A stretch of 64,000 nucleotides of DNA from assembly GCA_019055375.1 (NCBI GenBank), contig JAHQIW010004583.1, forward strand, positions 1 through 64,000. The letters run 5' to 3'. This document shows positions 47,401 to 57,743 of the stretch, piece by piece. The translations under genes were made by a program, and so were the position numbers. The notes below the pieces were generated by a model. The model did no database searches, was not told the DNA's origin, and saw only the letters and a list, made by a program, of their open reading frames with translations. Numbering within the stretch: position 1 is the stretch's first letter; the number at the start of each line of letters is the position of its first letter. The DNA comes from Parelaphostrongylus tenuis. Taxonomy: Eukaryota; Nematoda; Chromadorea; Rhabditida; Metastrongylidae.

Positions 47401-50400
47401 ACGTCGGTGAAAACGATGAACTCAAGCAAGCGAGGAGATGAAAAGCTGTTTAGAGTATTGATAAACTTGAAAATACTTGAAACTGGTAAATACATGGGAA
47501 AAAAATACCCGCACAGTAGAAAAAATGAAAGGACCAGTGATACAAGTCAAATAAAGAGATTGAAGTGACTTGAGAGATCTGGAACAGCTACCGAATGCAT
47601 CAAAATAACTCATTGATAATCAAGGCAAAGCATCACTTTGTTATGGTTTTTACTGGTCACCTCCATTCGAAAGTTTTGTGCCTTCTTTCCGCCGTATTAG
47701 TGTTTTCACATGGAAGTGCGGATTTCTGATTGAGGCAATGTTCCGCATCTAATATAATCTACTATTTACTTGCTGGCAACACTCAATCTTCCTAGATATG
47801 AAAATATTTACTTCCATTGCTGTTTACATCGTGCGTTGAATCTCTTTGATTGATGTAGTATATGCTGCTTCTATAATTCTTCTAAATTACATAAACATGA
47901 TGTCAGCAGAAGCAGCTATATTGTTTTCGTGATGTTGAGGCAATAGCTTTTCAGCTCCTACTCATTATAATCGGCTTATGCCCTCCGTAGGCGAATAAAT
48001 CAAGATGTTCAGTCAGACTTTTCTCCGCACGTCTGTCCGGTGAATGGAAGGCCACTCTAGCAACCTACTTGTGACTATACCCACTACCAACAACAGCTCC
48101 TCGTGGATTAGACATGGCATTCGCTCCTCATCACAATAAACAGTGGACATAGCATCTGTCTGACCATAAAGGCACTGATATGCTTCCTTCGAGCAGAACA
48201 CTAACATCGGAATGTATTACCCCAAGGCATACATCAACTGATTGAAGGTGCCCATATAACTCATGGAACTGTCAAGGATACCCATCACCTGCTTATTCTA
48301 TTAATTACGATTGGCACTTACAAATTAAAAATTTGGCATCATAACCTATGATAATCGTCAATATATATGTCCCAAAATGGAGATATAACAAAAGAGTTTA
48401 GAAATCTTTTCAAAATGCCTCAAGATATCTTACAAAAGATACCATAACCACCACGTGGTTATGGAAGGAATTTAAGGCTCAGATCTGTTGCTGGTTAACG
48501 TCTGAAGAAGGCATCTCTATCTTCACACAAGTATCCACTAATTAGATATGAGTGAGCAGTCGTTTGAGATTATGAAAATCCGGACTATAACTCACACACC
48601 AAAGGTTCAGCATTAAAAGCTGGAAATGAGCCTTCCAATATGAGTACTACGACGGAATGACATGACTGTAATAAATTGCAAATGTTGTCTAAGTGATATC
48701 GGCTTTGTAGTAGCGTTGTACGCGACATTAGGTTGCTGGATGAAGCAAAATTTCCTTCCATTAAAGAAGAGGATTTGAAAAGTCTAAGAGATATATCCAC
48801 ACTTGCAGAGGGAACAGGAGTTCGAGATTTGAGTTAGGCGGTTCTGAAAAGATAGTGCTACCATAACTATCAATCAGCATTAGGTAAGCGGTATATTCAT
48901 ACCAGTAATGCTCTAGGAAAGCTAAGAGTTAAGTGTCACCAAATGATCAAACGAAATTCCTTTTTATCTAACCGCTTCTAGCGGTGGTATAATGTTATGA
49001 ATATCCCACTGATGTAGAGTGATGTGTAAAACTTTTGCGTCAGCTGGGACTCGAACCCAAGAGTGGTGTCGAAGCAGGCGCCGATAGTGTAAGTTCGAGC
49101 ACGCGCTCCCGTAGAGATTGAAATGTGGGTCGAGTCCCAACTGACGCAAAGTTTTGCACGCCACTCTATGTCAGTGTCACCAGATCGTGCTTGGACTACC
49201 CTTTTATGATGGTACAGAAGCATAGAAGTGCACATCAAAGTGAACTAAGTACTTACGTGGGATTTAGTGATGTTTCTAAAAGTGACAGAAAACGTGGAAC
49301 AGTGATTAAATCATAGTAATCATTTCAATAATAGATCCCAAACAGAACTCTATTCATGCCTTGATATACAAGACACTTGATGAATCTTGATGAAAAGCGA
49401 CGAACATATCAATAAGGCGCTTAATTGAATGAACATCGACTCGATAATTAACTTTTCAAGAGCCTCCCACGGGAAGTTTGCTATATTTTGTTCCTCTCAA
49501 GCGCGCAGAATTTACTGAGAATGTCTGGTACGCGGCAAGGATGGGTTAACACACTGGACACTTTCTGAAATCACTGGATGATTAAAGAATGATATTTGAT
49601 TGCTTTATTGTTTCAATGATGCAAGCTTCTAATTTAGAAATCTAAAGAAGCCAGTTCATTCTTATCAGTATCATTGTCAAATAGTTTGATGACTGATATG
49701 CATCTGTTGCAGAAGGGTCTAGATCAAGCACACAAGTTGGGACTAAGCTTACGGCGACGATATGTTGAAAGTGGATTTCTGGATGCTCGTTATCTTCCGT
49801 ATGAGGTGATTTTGTAAATTTGCGGAGCTGTCGTTGCAAGTTGAAAGGTCACAGTTCATGGTCATATTTGAAGACTTCTGTCAAATGGAGTCTGCCGCCC
49901 TTAACTGGTACAGGCTTCTAATTTATGTTTATTGGAAGGAGCTGGCTAAACATTACGAACGTATCATACTGAGCAGAATATTTTCAGGTGGAGTTTAGAA
50001 GTAGCGCCTCACAGAGGTGCCTTATGACGGCCTCCGCCACTGCTTCCGCTATGTTCAACTTGACCGAGGAAGGCCATCCAACTGATGTCGCTATATTTAC
50101 CGAGCCAAGAGAAAAGGACTACGTTTGTTAACAAAACTTGCTTAACAATATTACGCCTGCTGAAAAACATTGCTTAATCAGTTTGAAGTTTTCAGAATTT
50201 TTTAGAGATTCTGTTGAAATTTTAGCGTGTGCGCGCATTTTCAAAATTTTTGAAAAAACTGGACTTATAAACCACTTTCACTGAACAATACTTGTTAATG
50301 CATTGCACTTATATCAACCTCACTGAGGTAGGAATTCAGGCCATTGGCGTGCTCAGTGGAGTCGTCTTTTGCTCTCCTCATTTAAATTAAGTTTTCAGTG

Positions 50401-53400
50401 GCTTTCAAAGAGTAGAAAATGAGGAAATTACTCTTATCTGATCCAGATACACTTCTACAAACTATAGATCTTCCCAACTGGGTCATGCTGATAACCACGC
50501 TTGCTTAGGGTCATACCGTTAGGCTTCAAGACTCGTCTCTTATCACATTCCTTTTCGAAATTGAATCCAAATCTGAGCACATTTTCGGGGAAGCAGTGCA
50601 CTGTGCCAGAAGGATAGCACTTTAATGGTTAGAGAAGTTCTGTACTAAAGATAAGAATCACAATGAAGAACAAGGTTACCTTCACGTATCAACACTCTCC
50701 GACAAATATCTGTGCGCGATAATCGCTGTTGACTTCAAAAAAAAAAACTACCCGATAGTTTGTGGAAGAACCCAACCTCAACGGTATTCCATCAAAAAGC
50801 GCTGGAAAAATGAAAACTGAACTTCCACTAGGTGTTTGCCATGTCAGCTTTTTGAAATGTTTATATATCGTTGTTACAAAGTATGTAAAATTCTGTTTTA
50901 TTTTTGCACGGAAAACAACTGATTTTCTTATTGACTTGCGAGAATATGAAAGGGAATGCATGCGAAATCGCATGAAATATGGCAGCTTTTTGACAAGATC
51001 GGTTTATTTTCATCTTACTCGATAGTATTTCGACTGCTAGCAGCGCTAGAGCGTTGACAAGTCTTCATTACAGAGCTCTGAAGAACAAGGAGTGCTTTAG
51101 TCTCTATTTTACAATGAATTTATTTGTTGTAGAGAGGAAGGCTTAACAAGGAAACGTTGTCAAACAGAATTATTTAGTGCTTTTTTGTAATCGCTGTTCG
51201 AAAATGGGAGCGAGAATAATATGAATAAAAGTTTGTGACTTAGTACGACGCCATAGCTGTTCCACATCAGCATGAGAAGTGAGAGCTACAACTTCAAGAG
51301 AGCTCAAAAGCAGCGAAAAAATGTCTAAAATACCAAAGTTTATTTACATGAAAATTTCCCTCTACAGCTTTCATAAAGATTCTTAAACCTGATTTCTCAA
51401 GAGCCGATTTTTCACTAAAAACTCGTTTAGATATAATCAGTGAAAACCTGCCTGAAATACTGACTTTTGGAGTTTCCTCTTTTCCAAAAAACGGTAATTT
51501 TTCTCATAATAACATTAGTGACCATTTTAAATATTGGCACGCGATTACTATTCGATGCCAACTGCCTGATTTAAGGTTCCACCAAAATGTTCTCGTAGAT
51601 TTGGAGCTGTTGACAACACCATGTTAGAATACTTTTGTGGTGATTATTGTACAGCACCACATCAGTATCTGGAGTGTGCAGGTTGCTTATTGAATCCTTG
51701 TAAAAAGTTTACGATTTGATATTCCCAAGACGATCTTCGGCTTGATTAGAGAAGGCAGAGAAATTCTGCAAGGTGACAAAAGTCAAAGAACTGTAGACAT
51801 GACATACCAAAAGCGTATTTTTTCGCAATTATTTTACCTGAAAACATTCCATTTGCCAGGTTCCTCTTTGTGTGACAGTTATTTGCTCTCATGAGTAGAT
51901 GTAACGTGTGTAGCACCGCTTCTGAAGGTGCCGTGAGATATTCACTTTATTCTTGATTCCACTCCATGTCCTAAGTTAACCAGTTCCTCCTTAAACTCGC
52001 CATAAACGATGTTGTTCTGGCAGGATAAAACACGCGGTTAATTCATTCATAGGCTCTCACAAGTTACTGTATAGGTAAAACAAATATCAAATTACCCGAA
52101 AGATGTTTCGTGAAGCCGAATGCATGGCGTCTGCCTCAGGTATCGATTATTGGCCAAGTATTCATTATTATTACCGCTTGTTTCGAGTGTTTTCTTAAGA
52201 CCACGCTCAGAATGATATATCACATATTTATTATTTGAGCCAGCATGTCAAGTAGTCTCATATGGGCTCTTGTAAAGCACTAGACACGTGTTTGGCCTTG
52301 CAGCCTCGTCTGTTAGGCAGGCCATTTGTCTTTAGCAAATTTCTACGGAGGTCCTTACATTTCCATATAGAGAGGTAGGCGATGAGGAGCGATTTGCACA
52401 ATCGCCGTCAAGTGAAAAATAACTAAATCGGTAGTTTTTCGACACTGGATTGCTCTTGGCTGGTGTTTTTGAAATATCATGCCTCTTCCTTCGAGTGTTT
52501 CCTCAAAATCATGCCCAAAATTTAATATACTGCTCAATTATTATTTGAGCCAACACGTCATGTGGTCGGAGACGAAGGGCCTGTCCGACTGAGGAGGCTG
52601 GAAGATTGAAACAGGTGTTATCGGGCTGTACAGGTACCCATAACAAACCATATGACATGTTGGCTCCATTAATAATCATGAGTTATATTCATCCTTTAAT
52701 TCGAAAAATTTATTTGAATTGAACGTCCTAATATGTAGATCCTAAAGTGATTTAGTATGTCGAGCAACGCTGTCTTCGAAATAAGTTCAGTTTATCGCAG
52801 AAGAATATCGAAGCAAAGAAGTTACCCACTGGAACCAATTGAAATAGGAGTGCAATACAGACTATCAATATTTTTAATCGCTGTACCTTGAGGTCTGCGT
52901 CCCACGAATTCGATGTCCTTTCGTTATGGACGAAATGAGAGAAATTGTGGGTCACGCTGGTCAATCTCTAGATGTGGTATGTTATTCGTTTTTTTATCGT
53001 CATCCTTTTGTCGTGGTACTCGCTTCATTTTCAGGAAGATATCCTTAATGAGTTGTATACGCAAGAAGCAATGCTCCTTAACTACACACATATAATAGGG
53101 ATAAATCGCATACAGCAATTCGAGCCACTCCTTTTCGAGGTGTCCTTTTTTATGATAAGTTTCATGTCTATAGAGTTAATACGAACAGAAATTTAGCATG
53201 AAGTCGGTTTAACCGTTCCAGAATGGTTCAACGCTGATGCAAGGAAAGAGGCTGATCATCTGCTCGATTTGGTATTTTTTCACTCGGACATTCCATGTAC
53301 AAATCAACATTCCTTTAGTTGAATCAAAACTTCAGATTGTAATCGAAAATGTTATCTCTCACTATTGAAACGTCAAAGCAATAGTAGGCTACTCTAGATC

Positions 53401-56400
53401 TCAATTTCAAATAAAGTCAGCTGTGACTTTGAAGAATACTTTCTCAGTCAGCTCAGTCAATTTTTGCCATATATTTCCTCACATGCACTTCCAAACGAAA
53501 TTCAAAATTTTTTCTTTTATGCTGCAGAATAAAGTAGTGACATCAATATCAGTCATCAGTTTTTGTTTCCTACTAAACTAATAGTCATATTAATTAGATA
53601 GACTGTTTTTAGACAATTGAATTTCTTTCCGGCACTGGGAAATATCACAATCCGCGATGGATATTGACACGATCTGGGAAATTACTACACACGATTTTAA
53701 ATAATCAACGAAAGGCAGTTGAGAATTCATTGAATGGCACAAAATTCCTTGGCTTTGTTACGGTAATTTCTCACATTGCTCTAAAGTTTTCAGGCAATCT
53801 TATAAGACAGAAATTGCATTCAGCACGATGTAGTCATTTCTTCCTTGTTGGATTCTATGGGAGTGCTAAAAGTGGCCTTGGCTCCACAAGGAAGACCAGA
53901 TTTTGTAGCAACTATTGCATTTGAGTTATGGAGGAAAGATACGCAATACTACGTTAAGGTTCGTTGATATCCGCAGTTATTTGTTCAGTTCCACAGAAGC
54001 TGAAATGAGTAGAGTTGTCCAAAGAGTCTTTCAAGGATTACCGACGTAATGATATCCAGTCATATTACTATCATAGCAGCTCTATCACAGCGAAATTTTT
54101 TTGCAAAATAGCTTCTGCATAAAAATTTTAGACATATATAGCGCAGTGATTGTAGATGACCTGCAATACACGCTTAATCGAATATGAGTCAATTCTTTTT
54201 CATGAGATTTTCACGTCTGCTATTTCTTCGATGTCGGAAAAATGCTACAGGACTTAGCTATGAGTATTACAACACTAACTGATTGACATTGAACGTGGTG
54301 TCTGTTATTCAAAATTCTTAAGCATTTTGCTGCACTTTTCACAGTTTCATTATGTTTCATATATGCTAAAAGAATTGAGTAGTGAACAAAAACACGGCCC
54401 CAGGTGGGAATCAAACCCGCGTTTCATTCATACGGAGAAGTGGTCCATACCGTGTTTTTGCTCACCACTTAATTCTCTTGGTATAGTGGACGTAGTCGCA
54501 AGTCCTAGTAGTATCAGGCTGATCTGGGATTACAGTACAATTACATGATACATCAGAGTAAAACCTGTGCAAATCAATGTCCAAAAAAAAAGATATGCCT
54601 TGAGTTACCTTTAGAAAAAATTAATCTGACTGCATGGCTTATCAATCAGGTGTATATTAACACGGAATGTTCTATCTTAGGCCTCATTACAATTATACTG
54701 GGTTGTAAAATTCTTAAGCATTTTGCAATATTATTCGCAAACATTTACTGATGATGTGTCGAGTAATGAGTTCAAATATACTAGAATGTTTCATAAGGCT
54801 TTCACTGACGAATTCATGGGTTCTACCGTACCAGTCTCCTGACCCTGAAGAAATGAGAGCTTCGCGTGCACTTGGTGAGATGGAAGCAGCACCCTACTTA
54901 TGTTGAGCGACCTCCTTTCCCCCTTGCGCTAACATCTCCCTTAAGTTCATAGTTAGTGCATCTGTAATCACGTGCATCGAGTGTTTTGCCGATGCCTGCT
55001 GCTACAATCACATTTTCCCAAAATTCATTCCATTTTTGGCAGGAATAAAAAAATTAGGAATAGTCTCCACCCAACGACTAAGTGATGAGACGCATTGTCC
55101 ACGCTACTCAAAAGAAGATAGCTGCGTTTTTTGGTTCTCATCAAAATATCAGAAGTAATTATCAATAAATACGCATATAGTAGTGGCAGCGATAATTTCG
55201 ATAGTACATATACATGTACATACAAAGTGTACAGAAAATCTACCTCTGAACTACTTATATGGAAGAGGTCATCAATGTGTTGGTACACATTGTGAATAAT
55301 TCACATCACTTAAATGGGAGATAAATCCAAGTTGCCGTATCATTTGTAATAATAGGTTGTAGAAGTTCCTACCTAATTTCACAATGCGTAGAAAGTTTAT
55401 TTGTACACTAACTAAGCTCAAAGAACAAACAAATTAATAGTCGAAGTAGTCTGTTTCCACATTAAGACAATGTAGTCACATATATGGCAGTTTAAGGATT
55501 GCGCAGGGACTCGTGAAGAATGTGCCAAATAGTCTTTGAATCACAGTCAAACTCGTAAGCAAACATCTTGCTATTCTTCGATATGTCTTCTTCTATTCGA
55601 CTGACAACTACTTGGCGATCGGCTTCTCGTAGACGTCCCTCCCCTGCTTGTCGCTCAATCGGTCTCTTCCACGAATGTGTTGAGCCAACGCTGTGCTGTA
55701 GGAACATCGCAAGTTTCGTCGCTATGCGCTTTGCAAATTTGCCGACAAGCCTCAGAAGCGGACACCCAAATTTTAGTGGAAATGGAGCAGCACACGATTT
55801 TCTTTCTTGAACGCTCGCACACTGAAGACTGTGTAAACAAATGATATATCGTTCGATCACATGGAAACGAGCCTTTTGATAAGCTCATATTCGAGCAAAA
55901 TTCATGTGAAAAAATTATTTTCATAGGCAGTATGTCAGAATTTTTGTGCAACCTGTGATTCAAACACTCTTCCCTTCCACTCATTCTTATATTTTTCGTA
56001 ATTCGTCCAAAAAGATATAAGAGTATGCATTCAGAAAATTTTATTCGAATTCCAGGATTCTAAATGGGGGTTCCTACGTCGCCGCGGTAAATCAAAGCCT
56101 TTCAGAAGTTTTCGAGAGGCGAAAAAAGTACTGAGGTGGAGGTTTTTGAGCATAATAATTGATGCAATACCTTATGTTAAAATCATGTTTTAGTTTAGGT
56201 AGGGCTCATTGTCCATATTATATGAGAACGCATCGATGATTTCCCATATTTATAGCATGGCGGCGGCTTTCTATATAACACCTTGATATTCAAATTGATT
56301 TTATATTAGATTTTCACGAGATATATACATTTTTACATTTTATTTGATCTGTATTCATGTGTGCTATTTTCACTGTGCGCACCGCGGCACTTCTAACAGT

Positions 56401-57522
56401 TAGTTCGTTTTTTGGTCGTTTTCTTGAACGTCGTTGATCACTAATTGAACGCGTCTCTTGGAAATTTCGAAAATAAGCTGGCGGTGATTTTCTGCAAGGC
56501 TATTCGTTGTTGAGTGCCGGAGAGAGTTATTGTGGAGCTCGGCCCCACGCGCACCACTACAGACATCACAACCGCTCGGCTGCGGCTCCCCCATGTATAT
56601 ACAATATTGGCAAAATAGCCAGGTATGGCATGAGATAGCACGCCTGGGTTTGAGGAAAAGAAATCGCCAATACGTCAGCCATCGTTTCTGAAGAAGTTAT
56701 CATTGCCGTTCAAGTTTCATACAAAAGAGAATAGCTCATAATATAACTTGGGATTCCACACACCTGACATATTCTTAAGAGCATGCACTTTTTACTTTTG
56801 CTCATCATTCCTCTCCTCCCTTTCAGGAAGAACTTACAAAAACAGATCATAAGCCACGAAGCACAATGAGGGGAAAATATATTTGTAATCTCCTTATCTT
56901 GCAATCGTTAGATTGCTTAACAGTAGAAACTAAATAGTTACCCTACTACCACTGAAAACAGAACAATAATAACTATAGACCTTTAAGAATGCTCATGACA
57001 ACTATTGACTGAATCAAATTGTTTTTGATGTATTCGTGCACTTGTTTCAGCAAAGTTTTGGAGCTTTTAAAAACCCTATCCGACCGTTACAAGGCTCTTT
57101 TGCGTTCACTTATAATACAGTCATGACTTCACTTATTTTCTTATGCTATGTTGTCTTACTTAATGCAACTCATGTAAACTTTTTATTCATGACTCATAGG
57201 TTCTATATCAACGGAACACAGAAAGCAACGAATTTATCAACCTGACTCCAAAGATAGAAAGATGTGGGGGCGGAGAAGGTTGCGATATCGAGATGTTGGA
57301 AAAGGTAGCTGAACCTTTCCAAACAAACCACCCGGAAATTCTTTGTGAGGTTCGCCATGCAAAACACTTAACTACGGTGTCCGTTTCTTGTGCTTATTAG
57401 TCGTACTTCAGGACCAGAGAGCTGAAAGCGACTCCGCTGGAAACAACAAAACTTCAAGTGAGCACATGCTAGGTATTTTACGGAAAGCCGACAAAGTTTC
57501 GCTATCACTTGTTCCCGATTAA
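44397..57522 (+). CDS. Secreted histidine acid phosphatase, gene B (11 exons)
   Basis: Coding segments: 44397-44465, 46615-46707, 49713-49805, 49988-50122, 52893-52976, 53035-53139, 53197-53271, 53613-53762, 53824-53958, 57200-57349, 57412-57522; about 399 aa. It is a paralogue of gene A with identical exon lengths in exons 1-10 and roughly 75% identity over 363 residues (271 by hand count). It has a signal peptide, the canonical RHGDRAP loop at 26-32, R89 in EFRSS, HD at 269-270, paired C-terminal cysteines and four N-glycosylation sequons (NLT, NYT, NGT, NLT). It is predicted to be a secreted or lysosomal phosphomonoesterase; in nematodes such enzymes are often intestinal, which is not shown here. 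All introns are GT-AG and phase 0. No frame breaks were seen, so this copy looks fully functional. The final exon is the least certain part. Confidence 0.94.
46615..46707 (+). CDS. Gene B exon 2: catalytic loop
   Basis: It encodes 31 residues beginning VFRHGDRAPIRGMTSAES and ending GKEHLTN, with the textbook RHGDRAP loop. The acceptor is TTTTGAG, weaker than usual, and the donor GTTAGT. The frame stays open upstream, so the first 90 bases of the long ORF here are intron. Confidence 0.93.
48945..49175. repeat. Foldback repeat family 1 in gene B intron 2
   Basis: The outer left sequence (GATCAAACGAAATTCCTTTT, TAGCGGTGGTATAATGTTA) aligns with the left arm of the 18.91-kb palindrome in the same intron of gene A. 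GATGTAGAGTGATGTGTAAA and AGCTGGGACTCGAACCC in the left half face GGTCGAGTCCCAACTGACGC and GCACGCCACTCTATGTCAG in the right half. The T-arm-like GGGACTCGAACCC is intact in both halves. The outer right arm seen in gene A is missing here. Confidence 0.75.
49713..49805 (+). CDS. Gene B exon 3
   Basis: It encodes 31 residues starting KGLDQAHKLGLSLRRRYV and ending ARYLPYE. The acceptor is CTGTTGCAG. Only three residues differ from gene A. Confidence 0.92.
49988..50122 (+). CDS. Gene B exon 4: second active-site arginine
   Basis: It encodes 45 residues starting VEFRSSASQRCLMTASATAS, with MFNLTEEGHPTDVAIF and the end PREKDY. The phosphate-binding Arg (R89) and the NLT sequon are as in gene A. Confidence 0.93.
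52180..52400. repeat. Foldback repeat family 2 in gene B intron 4, first copy
   Basis: The left arm reads TTTCGAGTGTTTTCTTAAGA, then ATTTGAGCCAGCATGTCAAG, followed by an interior with TTTGGCCTTGCAGCCTCGTC. It corresponds to the left half of the 21.86-22.16-kb element, and is truncated or merged with the next copy on the right. Confidence 0.6.
52490..52690. repeat. Foldback repeat family 2 in gene B intron 4, second copy
   Basis: The left arm TTCGAGTGTTTCCTCAAAAT leads to TTTGAGCCAACACGTCATGT; the right arm ACCATATGACATGTTGGCTC answers it at about 52,647-52,666. The interior differs from the first copy (CGAAGGGCCTGTCCGACTGA). The two adjacent copies help explain why intron 4 is 2.8 kb here and 0.7 kb in gene A. 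Confidence 0.68.
52893..52976 (+). CDS. Gene B exon 5
   Basis: It encodes 28 residues including VPRIRCPFVMDEMREIVGHA and ending QSLDV. The acceptor is CCTTGAG; the donor is GTATGT. Confidence 0.88.
53035..53139 (+). CDS. Gene B exon 6
   Basis: It encodes 35 residues starting EDILNELYTQEAMLLNYTHI and ending FEPLLFE. A 58-nt intron precedes it and a 57-nt intron follows. NYT is a potential glycosylation site. Confidence 0.9.
53197..53271 (+). CDS. Gene B exon 7
   Basis: It encodes 25 residues: HEVGLTVPEWFNADARKEAD, then HLLDL. The acceptor is AATTTAG. The following intron is only 341 nt, against 6,165 nt in gene A. Confidence 0.88.
53613..53762 (+). CDS. Gene B exon 8
   Basis: It encodes 50 residues starting TIEFLSGTGKYHNPRWILTR, with GKLLHTILNNQRKAV shared exactly with gene A, and ending NGTKFLGFVT. 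Confidence 0.92.
53824..53958 (+). CDS. Gene B exon 9: catalytic HD
   Basis: It encodes 45 residues starting HDVVISSLLDSMGVLKVALA and ending FELWRKDTQYYVK. HD sits at the 3' side of a 61-nt intron, as in gene A. Confidence 0.93.
54370..54479. repeat. Third foldback type with tRNA-like interior, gene B intron 9
   Basis: The arms AAGAATTGAGTAGTGAACAA and TTGCTCACCACTTAATTCTC-like sequence face each other, including AACACGG against CCGTGTT. The loop holds GGTGGGAATCAAACCCGCGT, which on the minus strand reads as a good T-arm (GGTTTGATTCCC). No tRNA cloverleaf can be folded around it. Confidence 0.68.
55490..55830 (-). pseudogene. mariner transposase N-terminal fragment in gene B intron 9
   Basis: On the minus strand, SASEACRQICKAHSDETCDV then PTAQRWLNTFVEE matches the first helix-turn-helix of mariner transposases. 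A frameshift leads to READRQVVVSRIEEDISKNS and FDCDSKTIWHILHESL, the second DNA-binding helix region. The catalytic domain is absent. This fragment is from the N-terminal half and antisense to the host gene, so it is not a copy of the insertion in gene A intron 1. Confidence 0.83.
57200..57349 (+). CDS. Gene B exon 10
   Basis: It encodes 50 residues: VLYQRNTESNEFINLTPKIE, then RCGGGEGCDIEMLEKVAEPF and the end HPEILCE. The acceptor is ACTCATAG. The NLT sequon and the cysteine pattern are as in gene A. Confidence 0.92.
57412..57522 (+). CDS. Gene B exon 11: C-terminal tail
   Basis: It encodes DQRAESDSAGNNKTSSEHML, then GILRKADKVSLSLVPD and a TAA stop, after a 62-nt intron. It aligns with exon 11 of gene A around SEHLL/SEHML but is otherwise the least conserved exon. 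NKT is a further possible sequon. The hydrophilic end gives no sign of a membrane anchor. Confidence 0.68.
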   Translation, partial: DQRAESDSAGNNKTSSEHMLGILRKADKVSLSLVPD

Positions 57523-57562
57523 AATCGCCTTGTAAACGCACTTGAATGCCGTGTTGGATTAT

Positions 57563-57743
57563 CGAGAGAGAGAGAGAGAGAGGGAGAGAGGGAGAGAGGG
57601 AGAGAGGGAGAGAGGGAGAGGGAGAGGGTAAGAGGGAGAGGGAACGAGGGAGATGGAGAAGGAGAGAGAGAGAGGAAGAGAGAGGGAGAGAGAGAAGGAA
57701 GGAAGCGACCGCGAGAAGGAGAGAGAGAGTGAGAGAGAGAGAG
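57563..57743 (+). repeat. GA/GGGAGA microsatellite
   Basis: About 180 bp of almost pure purine on the plus strand, built from GAGAGA and GGGAGAGA units, starts 40 bp after the gene B stop codon. It could adopt triplex (H-DNA) structures and lies within the probable 3' UTR of gene B. The long minus-strand frame across it is a low-complexity artefact. Confidence 0.95.

Noticed and set aside
53664..53924. Single 86-codon protein combining exon 8 of gene B with downstream sequence
   Set aside because: After exon 8 the frame runs through a 61-nt intron and then reads exon 9 out of frame; the HD-containing frame is the homologous one.
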